Shown: positions 43,122 through 52,549 of the stretch, one piece after another
Position numbering within the stretch: the stretch's first letter is position 1
How the letters are laid out: each line of letters starts with the position of its first letter
The notes under the pieces: model-generated
Database searches by the model: none
Told to the model about the DNA's origin: nothing
What the model saw: only the letters and a program-made list of their open reading frames with translations
Translations under genes and position numbers: made by a program
Source: Calditrichia bacterium
GTDB lineage: Bacteria > Calditrichota > Calditrichia > RBG-13-44-9 > J075
Direction: 5' to 3'
Length of the DNA stretch: 64,000 nt
Assembly: GCA_028284445.1 (NCBI GenBank)
Contig: JANQRS010000018.1
Coordinates: 210,348-274,347, forward strand

Positions 43122-45722
43122 ATGAAAAACATCGGATACATTTGGAAGATTCCAATACTTGTTTTGGTCTTGTCCGGCCTGATGTTCGGACAGACAATCA
43201 AAGGGACGGTCAATGGCCTTAGCGGCTCAGCTGCAACGCCCCTGGTTGGCGTAAACATTGTCGAGCAAGGCACATCAAACGGAACCACCTCTGCAATCGA
43301 CGGATCATTTTCGCTCTCCGTCAGCAGCTTGCCGGTTGTGCTTGTATTCGAATACATCGGTTACCAGCAGAAAACATTGACCGTATCGGGCACAGACTTT
43401 CTAACTGTCAATCTTTCACAAGATCTGATTCGCGGCGACGATGTCGTTGTGGTTGGATCACGCTACCGGCCGAGAACGTCAATCACCTCTCCGGTTCCGG
43501 TTGACAATATCCGTATTAAAGAACTGCAGGGAACTGCACAGGTCTCCTTTGATAAAATGATGCACTATGTCGTGCCGTCTTTTAATTCAACCCAGCAGAC
43601 CATTTCCGATGCGACCGCCCACTTTGATCCGGCGGATTTGCGAGGCCTGGGACCGAGTAGAACGTTGATCTTGATCAATGGCAAGCGTAAAAATCCCTCG
43701 GCGCTGGTCTATATCAATGATACGCCCGGTAAGGGTGACGTTGGTGTTGATATGAACAGTATCCCGGCGCATGCAATTGAAAGAGTTGAAGTTTTGCGTG
43801 ATGGCGCTTCGGCACAGTATGGTTCTGATGCGATCGCCGGTGTTATCAACATCATTCTGAGCGACGATATCAATCGCACAAATGTCAATGCCTATTCCGG
43901 CATTACACAAGAAGGCGACGGCTTCCAGTTCGGCGCTAATGTCAATACTGGTGTGCAATTGGGCAACAATGGTTTCCTTAATGTTTCTGCCGGTTTCTCA
44001 GATCAAGAAGAAACCAACAGAGCTGGTGAGCCAGGCGCAGATGGACTCTTTGGTGTTGATGGCACCAATCCCTTTATTCGGGCAAACCCGGATCTCGGCA
44101 TGCGCGTTGGACTGCCAAATATGACCAATGCCAATGTATTCTTCAACAGCGGTATGAAGCTTGAGAATGGGGGCGAAGTATATTCCTATGGCGGCCTCGT
44201 GTATCGAGACGGCATTAGCTATGCGCTTTATCGCGTACCGTATTGGATTCCCGATGAGTTCAACTTGCTTCATGAAGAAGGTACCACCTACAATGGCTTT
44301 CAGCCGACATTCGAGACCTTTACTTTCGATAATCAATTCACCGCTGGTTTCCGCTCACAAACGAATGGCTGGGCGTACGATATCAGCTATAACTACGGTA
44401 GTAATTCAGTTGACTACCTGATTGGCAACACCCTCAATCTCGATCTCGCTGAGGCAAGCCCGACCGAATTTAACGCCGGTGGTTATGAATTCCGCAACAA
44501 CATCATCAACCTTGATATCAACAGACAGTTCCAGGAAAAATTCTTCCTCGGCATTGGTGCTGAATATCGCCAGGAAAACTTCGTCGCCAATGCCGGTGAA
44601 GCAGACTCCTATTTCGGCAGTGGCGCCCAGTCATTTCCCGGTCTTCAGCCGCAAAATGAAGCGGATGCCAATCGCTCCAACGTTGGTGCTTACATAGATG
44701 TTGGTGCGGACTTCACCGAGAACTTTTTTGCTGGTGCTGCCGTTCGCTACGAAGACTATAGCGACTTTGGAACAAGCGTTACCTATAAGGTTAATGCCCG
44801 AATCAAGGATCAGCTGAACCGCTACGTATTGCGTGGTTCGGTATCCACAGGATTCCGTGCCCCATCCTTGCACCAGATTCACCTCAGCATCATCCAAACC
44901 CTGATTTCCGGTGGTACCGTCAGTAACCAGGGAACATTTGACAATAGCAGCCCGGTACTGCGCAAGCTCGGTGTAGACCAGTTGAAAGAAGAAGAATCTC
45001 TCAACTTCACCCTTGGTCTGGCCGCGCGCCCTGTGAGCAATTTATACTTGAGTCTCGATTTCTTCCAAATTGACCTCGATGACCGGATTGTTTATTCAAG
45101 TTCGATTGCTTCCAGCGACACCAACACCACTGTTGGCGAAATCCTGCAGCAGAACAACATCACCAGCTTGAAGTTCTTCATCAATGCGGTGAATACCCGC
45201 ACCCGCGGTGTTGATTTCGTTGCCAACTACCAGATGGATAAGCTTGGGCTAAACCTGGCAGCGTCTTTCTATGATCATGAAATTGAAGGAAGAATTAATA
45301 CCCCGGATGTTCTTGTTCAGGATGGTATTGATATCTTTGATCGCAAAGAACAATCGAGAATTCTTTCTTCGCGACCAAACCAAAAGATTATTCTTGGCGC
45401 CACCTACGACTTCAATCCTTTCGTTTTTGGATTAACAGCGACCAACTTTGGCGAAGTTACCTGGCAGCATGCCAGCGATCCTGACAAAGACCAAACCTTC
45501 TCCGCGAAGGCGCTGTTTGATCTGAATCTTAGTTATCGCATCCGTCAAGGTGTTGGCATTAGCTTGCTTGTCAACAACCTGCTGGATACTTATCCGGATG
45601 AGATTGATACCAAAGGCGATGTTGTAACTGACCTCGGTGGTCGTTTCCGCTATCCATGGGAAGTCAATCAATTTGGTTTCAACGGACGCACTATTCTGGG
45701 CAGCCTGAATCTTAGTCTCTAG
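43122..45722 (+). CDS. TonB-dependent receptor with carboxypeptidase-regulatory-like domain
   Basis: An 866-residue outer-membrane receptor. The ATG at 43122 has GGAG 7 nt upstream; another ATG four codons earlier lies upstream of that site. After a signal peptide (LVLSGLMFGQ) comes a CarboxypepD_reg domain (TIKGTVNGLSG, VGVNIVEQGTSNGTTSAIDGSF). The plug domain follows (DDVVVVGSRYRPR, DLRGLGPSRTLILINGKR, IERVEVLRDGASAQYGSDAIAGVINIIL), then the barrel ending GRTILGSLNLSL. It takes up an unknown ligand with TonB energy. No SusD-like partner is adjacent, so it is not a standard Sus pair. A strong hairpin follows the stop, before a formamidase-like gene. Confidence 0.93.
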   Translation: MKNIGYIWKIPILVLVLSGLMFGQTIKGTVNGLSGSAATPLVGVNIVEQGTSNGTTSAIDGSFSLSVSSLPVVLVFEYIGYQQKTLTVSGTDFLTVNLSQDLIRGDDVVVVGSRYRPRTSITSPVPVDNIRIKELQGTAQVSFDKMMHYVVPSFNSTQQTISDATAHFDPADLRGLGPSRTLILINGKRKNPSALVYINDTPGKGDVGVDMNSIPAHAIERVEVLRDGASAQYGSDAIAGVINIILSDDINRTNVNAYSGITQEGDGFQFGANVNTGVQLGNNGFLNVSAGFSDQEETNRAGEPGADGLFGVDGTNPFIRANPDLGMRVGLPNMTNANVFFNSGMKLENGGEVYSYGGLVYRDGISYALYRVPYWIPDEFNLLHEEGTTYNGFQPTFETFTFDNQFTAGFRSQTNGWAYDISYNYGSNSVDYLIGNTLNLDLAEASPTEFNAGGYEFRNNIINLDINRQFQEKFFLGIGAEYRQENFVANAGEADSYFGSGAQSFPGLQPQNEADANRSNVGAYIDVGADFTENFFAGAAVRYEDYSDFGTSVTYKVNARIKDQLNRYVLRGSVSTGFRAPSLHQIHLSIIQTLISGGTVSNQGTFDNSSPVLRKLGVDQLKEEESLNFTLGLAARPVSNLYLSLDFFQIDLDDRIVYSSSIASSDTNTTVGEILQQNNITSLKFFINAVNTRTRGVDFVANYQMDKLGLNLAASFYDHEIEGRINTPDVLVQDGIDIFDRKEQSRILSSRPNQKIILGATYDFNPFVFGLTATNFGEVTWQHASDPDKDQTFSAKALFDLNLSYRIRQGVGISLLVNNLLDTYPDEIDTKGDVVTDLGGRFRYPWEVNQFGFNGRTILGSLNLSL

Positions 45723-45757
45723 CCTGGTGCTGGAATCAAGATCTGCAGTAGTTTAAT

Positions 45758-45793
45758 ATTCGGCCCTCGGCATAGTTTTGTCGAGGGCCGAAT
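45758..45793 (+). terminator. Hairpin after the TonB-dependent receptor gene
   Basis: Perfect 12-bp arms ATTCGGCCCTCG and CGAGGGCCGAAT with a 12-nt loop, 36 nt after the stop. No long T-run follows, so a terminator is likely but not certain. It is unrelated to palindrome families A and B. Confidence 0.7.
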
Positions 45794-45824
45794 GTCTTAA
45801 CGTCAAATAATTGGAGGAGATGTT

Positions 45825-46844
45825 ATGAGACTATTTCTGGCCCTGATGATTTTTGGCACCTTCGGTATTTTTGTGCTGACAGAAGGTTGCAACAGTGCAC
45901 ATTCTGATGAAAATACCAGCGCAATGAGCTATCCCAAACCGCAATACAAGCTGGACCGTCAACAAACCCACAATAAATGGAGCAGCAAGATCCCGCCGGT
46001 GTTAACCGTTAAGTCCGGCGCAGTCATCGAAGTTCAAACGGAAGATGCTGCTGATGAGCAGCTGTCGGTCAATTCAGTTGCAGCAGACGTCCCGAATGTA
46101 AAATTTGAGCCGATTCACCCCTTGACCGGCCCTGTCTATGTCGAAGGCGCTGAACCAGGCGACATCCTGCAGGTCAAACTGCACAAGGTAGAAATTGGCG
46201 ACTGGGGTTGGGTCGGTATTTTCCCCGGTTTTGGCTACCTGGCAGATGAGTTTACAGAGCCGTATTTAAAGACCTTCAAGTTCAACAAGAATGACAAGGT
46301 TGCTCCTTTCACCGAGACGATCAATATACCGCTGCGCCCCTTTCCCGGAGTCATGGGTGTTGCCCCGGCAACAGAGGAGATGCTTTCCACGATTCCGCCA
46401 CGTGAAAACGGTGGCAACATGGACAACCCTTATCATACCGAAGGCACGACCCTTTATTTTCCGGTATTTGTCGAAGGCGCACTGTTTTCGATTGGTGATG
46501 CGCATGCCGCCCAGGGCATGGGCGAAGTCTGCGGAACCGCTATTGAGGCTCCAATGCGCATTGTTTACGAATTGAACGTTATTAAGGGAATGCGTCCCAT
46601 TCAGGAACCACAGTATGAAACTGACGACTATTATGCTGTATCCGGATTTGCTACCACACTCGACGAAGCTGCGAAGAAAGCCACCCGCTATATGGTCGAC
46701 TACCTGGAGGCCGAACACAACCTGACGCGCAATGAAGCTTACGTTCTTTGCTCATTGGCCGGCGATCTCAAAATTGCTGAAGTGGTCGATGTCCCGCATG
46801 TGCTGGTCAGTATGCACATGAGCAAAAAGGTTCTCGGAATGTGA
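45825..46844 (+). CDS. Acetamidase/formamidase family lipoprotein
   Basis: A 339-residue protein with GGAGGAG 5 nt before the ATG. A signal peptide ends FVLTEGC, so it is probably a lipoprotein, which is unusual for this normally cytoplasmic family. The FmdA_AmdA fold shows THNKWSSKIPPVLTVKSGAVIEVQTEDA, GPVYVEGAEPGDILQVKLHKVEIGDWGW, PFPGVMGVAPA, and SIGDAHAAQGMGEVCGTAIEAPM with the conserved DAHAAQGDGE-like metal/catalytic block. It is expected to hydrolyse a short amide. Cell-envelope location would make it act on imported or extracellular amides. It follows the TonB receptor by 100 bp; a link through uptake is possible. Confidence 0.9.
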   Translation: MRLFLALMIFGTFGIFVLTEGCNSAHSDENTSAMSYPKPQYKLDRQQTHNKWSSKIPPVLTVKSGAVIEVQTEDAADEQLSVNSVAADVPNVKFEPIHPLTGPVYVEGAEPGDILQVKLHKVEIGDWGWVGIFPGFGYLADEFTEPYLKTFKFNKNDKVAPFTETINIPLRPFPGVMGVAPATEEMLSTIPPRENGGNMDNPYHTEGTTLYFPVFVEGALFSIGDAHAAQGMGEVCGTAIEAPMRIVYELNVIKGMRPIQEPQYETDDYYAVSGFATTLDEAAKKATRYMVDYLEAEHNLTRNEAYVLCSLAGDLKIAEVVDVPHVLVSMHMSKKVLGM

Positions 46845-46894
46845 TATTTGTTACCACCGTTGCGGATCGGGGATCGGAGATTAAGGACTGGAAG

Positions 46895-46948
46895 CAGTGG
46901 CAGTGGCAGTGGCAGTGGCAGTGGCAGTGGCAGTGGCAGTGGCAGTGG
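46895..46948. repeat. Hexanucleotide tandem array CAGTGG x9
   Basis: Nine perfect 6-bp copies, 50 nt after the stop of the formamidase-like gene. It is the only long array here with a 6-bp rather than 7-bp unit. Confidence 0.97.
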
Positions 46949-47076
46949 TATAAAATGATAAATGTCTAATGTCCAATGACAAATGTTTTTCGTGCACGGT
47001 GAAATACGGCGGAGCCGCTACATAGCTCAGACAGATGTTCGCTGGAGGCGAACTTGTGAACGAAGACGGGTCTTGG

Positions 47077-47165
47077 TTGACCGTTGACCGTTGACCGTTG
47101 ACCGTTGACCGTTGACCGTTGACCGTTGACCGTTGACCGTTGACCGTTGACCGTTGACCGTTGAC
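47077..47165. repeat. Heptanucleotide tandem array TTGACCG x12
   Basis: Twelve perfect 7-bp copies plus TTGAC. It ends 85 nt upstream of the start codon of the PLP decarboxylase gene, in its promoter region. Confidence 0.97.
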
Positions 47166-47250
47166 TAAATTAAAGACACCGATTGACGAATGACCAATAC
47201 CCAATGTGCGGCAAAGCCCCGCAGATACACCTTCAACAGTAGTTCTTCCT

Positions 47251-48699
47251 ATGCTAATCAATAAAATCAAAGAACTCGAAGCCATATCCCGAACATTAGA
47301 GCCGGGAGCAGAAGATCGCGAGCAAATGCTTGCTATTCTTCGTGACTATTCCAGCGAATTTCTCGATGATATCGAGACACGAAAGGCCTTTTTTGAACGT
47401 GAGGACGGCGGCCGTGCGCTCCTGGACTCCCCTATCTGTGACCACCCCATCGATTTCAACGACATTCTTGATCTACTCAGGCAAAATGTAGCTGATAACG
47501 GCCTGAATCCGGCATCTCCCGGACACGTCGGTTATATTCCCGGCGGCGGTATCTATCCCGCGGCCCTCGGCGATTACCTCGCAGCAATGATGAATAGCTA
47601 CGCCAGCGTGTTCTTTGCCTCGCCTGGTGCAGTACGCATTGAAAACATGCTTCTTCGATGGCTGATCAATCTTGTCGGCTATCCGCAAGAGGCCTCCGGC
47701 AATTTGTCGTCCGGTGGCAGCATCGCCAACCTCAGCTGCATTGTCACTGCCCGCGATGCGCATCAGCTCAATGCTGAACGCATCCCCTCTGCCGTGGTTT
47801 ATGTGACCAACCAGGTGCATCATTCTTTGCAAAAGGCCTTGCGAATCGCCGGGCTGGCTGAATGTCAAATCCGTAAGATTCCAATGGACAATGACTTTCG
47901 GATGGATACAGCGGCACTACTAAAGGCAATCGAAGCAGATCTTGCCGCAGGGCATTATCCCTGGCTGCTGGCAGCATCAGCCGGCACTACCGACACCGGC
48001 AGCATTGATCCACTGGATGAACTTGCGGGTATAGCCAAAGAGTACGGCCTGTGGTACCATGTTGATGCCGCTTATGGCGGTTTCTTCTTACTTCTGGATA
48101 GTTTTCGAGAGACATTCAAAGGCATTGAAGCGTCGGACTCATTAATCATTGATCCGCATAAAGGACTCTTCATGCCATATGGTTTGGGCGTCGCCCTGGT
48201 GAGAAATGCAAAACAACTTTACAATTCCCACTTCTACCGGGCCGATTATATGCAGGATGTCATCCTGTCTGAGGAAGAGCTCAATCCGGCAGACCTTTCT
48301 CCGGAGTTGTCAAAGCACTTTCGCGGCTTGCGTATGTGGCTACCTCTCAAATTACATGGCTTAAAGCCTTTTCGCGCCGCCCTGGAAGAAAAGCTCTACC
48401 TCACCCGCTACTTTTACGAAGAGCTGAAAAATTTGGACGGATTCGAATTGGGTCCTTATCCCCAACTAACCGTTACAACATTTCGCTACGTTCCGCCGCA
48501 TGGCGATGCCAATCGCTTTAACCAGATGCTAATCAAGGCGGTTCATCGCGATGGGCGGGTATTCCCGACATCAACACAAATAAATGGCAAATTTGTGCTA
48601 CGTATGGCCATTTTGGCTTTTCGCACGCATTTGTATACAGTTGACCTTGCCTTGCAGATACTGCAGGAAACAGCCGCTGAATTATTGAAGGATTGGTAA
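47251..48699 (+). CDS. PLP-dependent group II decarboxylase (aromatic/glutamate decarboxylase-like)
   Basis: A 482-residue cytoplasmic enzyme; the ATG at 47251 (MLINKIKELE) is chosen over an upstream ATG at 47206. Family features are HPIDFNDILDLLRQNV, SPGHVGYIPGGGIYPAALGDYLAA, NLSSGGSIANLSCIVTARD, the PLP-binding VDAAYGGFF, and the Schiff-base lysine in IIDPHKGLFMPYG. The closest pattern is the aromatic-L-amino-acid/tyrosine decarboxylase group. It produces an amine from an amino acid; the exact amino acid cannot be read. Its stop overlaps the start of a GNAT acetyltransferase by 1 nt (TAATG). Coupled decarboxylase and acetyltransferase could make an N-acetylated amine. Confidence 0.92.
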   Translation: MLINKIKELEAISRTLEPGAEDREQMLAILRDYSSEFLDDIETRKAFFEREDGGRALLDSPICDHPIDFNDILDLLRQNVADNGLNPASPGHVGYIPGGGIYPAALGDYLAAMMNSYASVFFASPGAVRIENMLLRWLINLVGYPQEASGNLSSGGSIANLSCIVTARDAHQLNAERIPSAVVYVTNQVHHSLQKALRIAGLAECQIRKIPMDNDFRMDTAALLKAIEADLAAGHYPWLLAASAGTTDTGSIDPLDELAGIAKEYGLWYHVDAAYGGFFLLLDSFRETFKGIEASDSLIIDPHKGLFMPYGLGVALVRNAKQLYNSHFYRADYMQDVILSEEELNPADLSPELSKHFRGLRMWLPLKLHGLKPFRAALEEKLYLTRYFYEELKNLDGFELGPYPQLTVTTFRYVPPHGDANRFNQMLIKAVHRDGRVFPTSTQINGKFVLRMAILAFRTHLYTVDLALQILQETAAELLKDW

Positions 48700-49133
48700 T
48701 GGCGACTTTTGAGATAAAGCAAATCCTCGACGAGGCCGATATGCAGTTGGCCCATAGCATTCGCGAGCGTGTTTTCTCTGATGAGCAGGGAATTCCCAAG
48801 GAGTTGGATAAAGATGGAAAAGACGAAACGGCAATTCATGTGTTAGTTTTCGATGCAGGCAAGGCAATTGCCACTGGACGGGTTTTCCCGGTTAATACCG
48901 GCGAAGGTCATGTCGCGCGGATTGCAGTATTGCCGGAATATCGCGGAAAAGGACTCGGTAAAAAAGTCGTTTTCGCTCTTGAGACTGCAGCAAAAAAGGC
49001 GGGTTTAAAAATGCTCTTTCTAAATGCGCATGAGCATTTGGAGGCCTTTTATGCCAACCTCGGCTATCAACTTCAGCCGCAGCGTATTCACGCCGGCGGC
49101 TACGATCTCATCAGGATGAAGAAGGTAATTTAA
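48699..49133 (+). CDS. GNAT family N-acetyltransferase
   Basis: A 144-residue acetyltransferase that starts at ATG 48699, within the stop codon of the preceding gene. It contains the N-terminal VFSDEQGIPKELDKDGKD block, the acetyl-CoA site VARIAVLPEYRGKGLGKKVV (R-G-K-G-x-G), and FLNAHEHLEAFYANLGY, a common ElaA/YjcF-like ending. It uses acetyl-CoA to acetylate an amine. Translational coupling to a PLP decarboxylase makes the decarboxylation product a reasonable substrate, but the family is too diverse to be sure. It is convergent, 1 bp apart, with the small membrane protein gene at 49135. Confidence 0.92.
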   Translation: MATFEIKQILDEADMQLAHSIRERVFSDEQGIPKELDKDGKDETAIHVLVFDAGKAIATGRVFPVNTGEGHVARIAVLPEYRGKGLGKKVVFALETAAKKAGLKMLFLNAHEHLEAFYANLGYQLQPQRIHAGGYDLIRMKKVI

Positions 49134-49134
49134 C

Positions 49135-49494
49135 CTAGCGATCCAGCCCCAGCAAATTCAGGCGCTGGACAACCAGCAGGTTGTAGATTAAAGCAATAAA
49201 CGTCCCGCCAACAAAGCCCGCCAGAAAACTAATCAACAAATTTTGTCCCCAGCCGGTGGCAGTACCAAGCCCAACCCATTCTGCCAGGCCCAGAGCGGTC
49301 GGATCAAAGATAGGCATGTATCTGAACAGCAAGAAGAACAGGGCAAATGTCAAGCCCACGGAAAAGCCCATTGCCAAGGCCAGGAATCCGCGTGATCCGG
49401 AATTCCCGCTACCGCTATTGCGTGGATCATCCGGCCCGCCGCCGTCATCGCGTGAACCAATTTCGCCAAGAGCGATGTAGTATTTGTTCGCCAA
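49135..49494 (-). CDS. Small two-helix membrane protein, last gene of the CHAT cluster
   Basis: A 119-residue protein starting at TTG 49494 with AGGAGGAG 6 nt upstream. The first 35 residues are charged and Gly/Ser/Asp-rich (RDDGGGPDDPRNSGSG). Two membrane helices follow (FLALAMGFSVGLTFALFFLLF and LLISFLAGFVGGTFIALIYNLLVV). I do not recognise a family. It follows the CHAT gene by 19 bp on the same strand, so it is probably co-expressed. A role as a membrane anchor, or as a target for one of the cluster's proteases, is only a guess. Confidence 0.8.
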   Translation of the reverse strand: MANKYYIALGEIGSRDDGGGPDDPRNSGSGNSGSRGFLALAMGFSVGLTFALFFLLFRYMPIFDPTALGLAEWVGLGTATGWGQNLLISFLAGFVGGTFIALIYNLLVVQRLNLLGLDR

Positions 49495-49513
49495 TTCAAT
49501 CTCCTCCTATTTA

Positions 49514-52500
49514 TTAGATTCCTGCCTGAGTTAGACGAAGGCTTGCCCAGAAATACGGGTGCGGAACAAGCCTCAAGGCATTTGATCTGGCATCCTCAAT
49601 TGCTGCAATCTGGATCTGCTGCAAGGCAGCTGCCGATGGCATTTTGGTATTTTCCGGCGCCATCAATTGCGAGGCATACCCAACAGCCTCTCTCGAATCA
49701 ATTTCCCAGAGACTTGCCAGGATTTCGCCCGCGCCATGGTTCAGGAATGAGCGGTGTAAGCCGGCATATCCCGCTCCCTTATAGACGCGCCCAATTTCTG
49801 TCTGGCACCCTACCAATATAACTCTTTTTGTATTACTCCAACTACGCTGATTAAAATCAGCTGCATATGCTTTTCGAACAGACAGCGATGAATCACTGCT
49901 ATTGATGGCAGCCAAGTTGATAAATGATGAATCGCTATCCGAAAGATTCGGTTCGCTATGTCCAACAATAACAAGCACATCGACATCATCACCAATTTCC
50001 TGAATGAGCTCTACTGAGTTTCGATTGGCATCAATAGTGGCCAAATGCTCTGCCAACGGATAGTCCGCCCGCAACTTGTCAAGAATGATGCCCGCTTCCG
50101 GGTAGTCGCGGGTATCAGCGCTCACCAAAACCCGGATATCCGCATCTTCAGCGTTGGCAAAAGCAGCAAGCTTGGGTCTGGGACGCTCGAGGGCATTTTC
50201 CATGTTTGCTACGGCTATCCGCTCAACAAGATATCGATAACCGTCTTCATTTTTCTGCGCCAAACAGGCAAATGGCAACCCATATAGACTCTGATCTGCA
50301 ATAATATAAAGCGTGGAATTTTCTTCCAGTAACTTCTCCAGTTCAGGCCATCCCAGCAACAAGGCATACAAATTTTGGCTTTGCGAAAGGGTTTTCTCGT
50401 AATGACGCAGCGATTCTTCTCGAGAGAAATTCTGCAGAACTTCGGCTGTTTCCCGTATGGTCGCAGTAAACTGCTCAACCAGCTTTTGCAAGCGTTGTTT
50501 CTCTATGGTTCTTTCGAGCAGAATCAATTCCCCATCGTCACTAATGAAAGCATAGGTTTTCCGGTCGGTCACAAAATAGTTGACCATCATATAGTCGGTC
50601 TGCGAAGCGATATCGCCGACTTCGTGAACATCATTGGAAGCGTATTCGGCCCAATTGTTCTCGTACCAGCGGGTTGTTTTTACGCCTTTGATCTTTTCAA
50701 GCTTAGTGTGAGCGGCGGAGATATTCCCGGATTCCAATTCATAGATTACCGCGTTGCGAAGATATTGGTGCACCTGGCTACTAAATCGCACCAGGTTTTC
50801 GATATCGGCAAATTGTTCGTTCAGCAAGGCAACTTTGTCCAGCAACTGATCGGAATATTGAATAGCCAAGGTGGTATCCGACTCCAGCCATGCCAGCTGG
50901 GAGAGCTCACCCAATCCTTCCACAACCATCGGTTTATCATCGATCGATTCAGCCAATTCGAGCAGCTTCTCCAAGGCATCAATCGCTGCCGAATTTTCAC
51001 CCAGGGCAGTTAAACATTTGATAATTTCCAGTCGCGTTTCAAGCAGTTCACCAAGCGCCGCATTTTCATCAAAAATGTCAGCTGCTTCGTTCAGGTAATC
51101 AAGTCCCTCGCGTGTCCTTTCATCGTTACGCGCACGCACGCCCATCGCACGCAATAAGCGGGCACGCAAATCCGGATGTTCGGTAATTGCGAGCGTTGCA
51201 TTTGCCTGTTCAAGAGCCTTCTTCAGGAAGCGGTCATCCCCTTCGCCACTCAAGCGATTTCCCAGCATTGTGATGGCCAGATACGAACGCTGTTCAAGCC
51301 CGAGCCTGTCCTGATTAATGACCTCATAAACCTTATCAAATGCCTTCAGGGCTTTTCCCCGTTCACCGAGCCGGCTGTAGAGGCTGCCCAAATTAACATA
51401 CCCGACGCACTCGTTCATTGCGTCTTTTCTCTGCTCGGCCAACTCAATCATACGCTGATAAGCCGCTTCCGCCCGGTCATATTGGCCTAAACTGACGTAG
51501 GTGATTCCCCGGGTATTGTTGATAGCAATACGATGTCCGATCCCGAGGTCTCCTTCGTCAATAGATTCGCAGATTTCCAGCGCTTCTTCATACTTGCCAA
51601 GCTGCCAGAGAACCTTTGCAGAGTTGATCTGACCGGCGCGATCATAATAGCCGATTCTCGGTATCTCATAATATTTTTGGCTCAGGTAAATCGCTCGCTC
51701 ATATTGCTCATACGCTGGCATATTGCGGCCTGCTGCAAAGAGTGCCTCGGCCAAATAAAAGACCATGCCGGTGTGGCGCAGGTGATAATACATCTCATCT
51801 GCAAGCTCAATCTCTTGCCTGGCCATTGCAATTGCCAGGTCGTAGAGGCTATGGGTATTATAAAGTTTGAAAAAAAGCCGTTGGGTAATATCCAACCGGA
51901 GGCGAGGATCAGCAGTATTGGCAAGATATTGCAAACCGAGCGCGCCAAGTGAATCGGATTTGAAACCCGGTCGGGTCACATTCCGGCGACATAGAGCTTC
52001 GGCCTCCTTGGCCCGAAGCCAGGTAACGGCCTCGTTTGCATCTGCAGCTTCAATATCGCGAAGGTGCTGCTGCCAATATTCGTTGCCTAATTTACTATCA
52101 ATTTTATTGGCAACCTTCCCAACCAGTAGATGTAATTCGTTATAGTGCGCAAGGTCGTCGCGAGCATGCGCAATCATTAAATCGATCAACATGCGCCCGA
52201 ATTGTTGCTCCAGGACAAAAGGATTTTCCAGGCTGTCGGCGAGAGAACGCCAGCTTGCGATGGGTGTCATTTCGCTGGTCTTGATTTTTTCAGCAACCCG
52301 CTCTTCAATCATATTACGCAAAGATGGGGCGATGGCAAGCGTCAGGTAATATTCGTCTACCTGCTTTAGAATAGCCGCCTGCGCATCTTCATCCTGGGCA
52401 GTTAATATCTGGCGCTGCAGGTCAATCAATGTTGAATGCCGTTGCTCCTGACACCCGGACAGGACGCAAAAGAGCAGCGCCAATAGGCCTGCTGCTCCGC

Positions 52501-52549
52501 ATAGGTTCGAGAATAGAAAAGTGGTTGTTTGGGTATTATTGAATATCAT
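49514..52549 (-). CDS. CHAT-domain caspase-like peptidase with TPR repeats, lipoprotein
   Basis: About 1011 residues from ATG 52549; the frame is open to 52570. A signal peptide ends VLSGC (lipobox). Residues 100-640 are mainly TPR helices (GHRIAINNTRGITYVSLGQYDRAEAAYQRMI, CVGYVNLGSLYSRLGERGKALKAFDKVYEV). The C-terminal 300 residues are a CHAT domain: LYIIADQSLYGLPFACL, then VLVIVGHSEPN (catalytic His about 864) and VILVGCQTE (catalytic Cys about 915), followed by AGYAGLHRSFLNHGAGEILASLWEI. Both dyad residues are present. CHAT peptidases with TPR regions act in signalling and defence, for example the TPR-CHAT protease of type III-E CRISPR. Its start overlaps the preceding anti-sigma-like gene by 14 nt. 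Envelope location is notable. Confidence 0.92.
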   Translation of the reverse strand: MIFNNTQTTTFLFSNLCGAAGLLALLFCVLSGCQEQRHSTLIDLQRQILTAQDEDAQAAILKQVDEYYLTLAIAPSLRNMIEERVAEKIKTSEMTPIASWRSLADSLENPFVLEQQFGRMLIDLMIAHARDDLAHYNELHLLVGKVANKIDSKLGNEYWQQHLRDIEAADANEAVTWLRAKEAEALCRRNVTRPGFKSDSLGALGLQYLANTADPRLRLDITQRLFFKLYNTHSLYDLAIAMARQEIELADEMYYHLRHTGMVFYLAEALFAAGRNMPAYEQYERAIYLSQKYYEIPRIGYYDRAGQINSAKVLWQLGKYEEALEICESIDEGDLGIGHRIAINNTRGITYVSLGQYDRAEAAYQRMIELAEQRKDAMNECVGYVNLGSLYSRLGERGKALKAFDKVYEVINQDRLGLEQRSYLAITMLGNRLSGEGDDRFLKKALEQANATLAITEHPDLRARLLRAMGVRARNDERTREGLDYLNEAADIFDENAALGELLETRLEIIKCLTALGENSAAIDALEKLLELAESIDDKPMVVEGLGELSQLAWLESDTTLAIQYSDQLLDKVALLNEQFADIENLVRFSSQVHQYLRNAVIYELESGNISAAHTKLEKIKGVKTTRWYENNWAEYASNDVHEVGDIASQTDYMMVNYFVTDRKTYAFISDDGELILLERTIEKQRLQKLVEQFTATIRETAEVLQNFSREESLRHYEKTLSQSQNLYALLLGWPELEKLLEENSTLYIIADQSLYGLPFACLAQKNEDGYRYLVERIAVANMENALERPRPKLAAFANAEDADIRVLVSADTRDYPEAGIILDKLRADYPLAEHLATIDANRNSVELIQEIGDDVDVLVIVGHSEPNLSDSDSSFINLAAINSSDSSLSVRKAYAADFNQRSWSNTKRVILVGCQTEIGRVYKGAGYAGLHRSFLNHGAGEILASLWEIDSREAVGYASQLMAPENTKMPSAAALQQIQIAAIEDARSNALRLVPHPYFWASLRLTQAGI

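Larger units (their letters stand above)
46845..47250. other. Repeat-filled spacer
   Basis: About 400 bp holding two tandem arrays (see 46895 and 47077) and words such as GGATCGGGGATCGGAGATTA and AATGTCTAATGTCCAATGACAAATG. Frames reading through it on the minus strand are artefacts of repeats. A promoter for the decarboxylase gene is expected but not recognised. Confidence 0.7.

Noticed and set aside
47077..47165. Possible CRISPR array
   Set aside because: Units are contiguous 7-mers with no spacers and there are no cas genes; the same applies to the other arrays.
46881..47285. Minus-strand frame encoding repeated Val-Asn-Gly-Gln and Thr-Ala peptides
   Set aside because: It only translates the CAGTGG and TTGACCG arrays.
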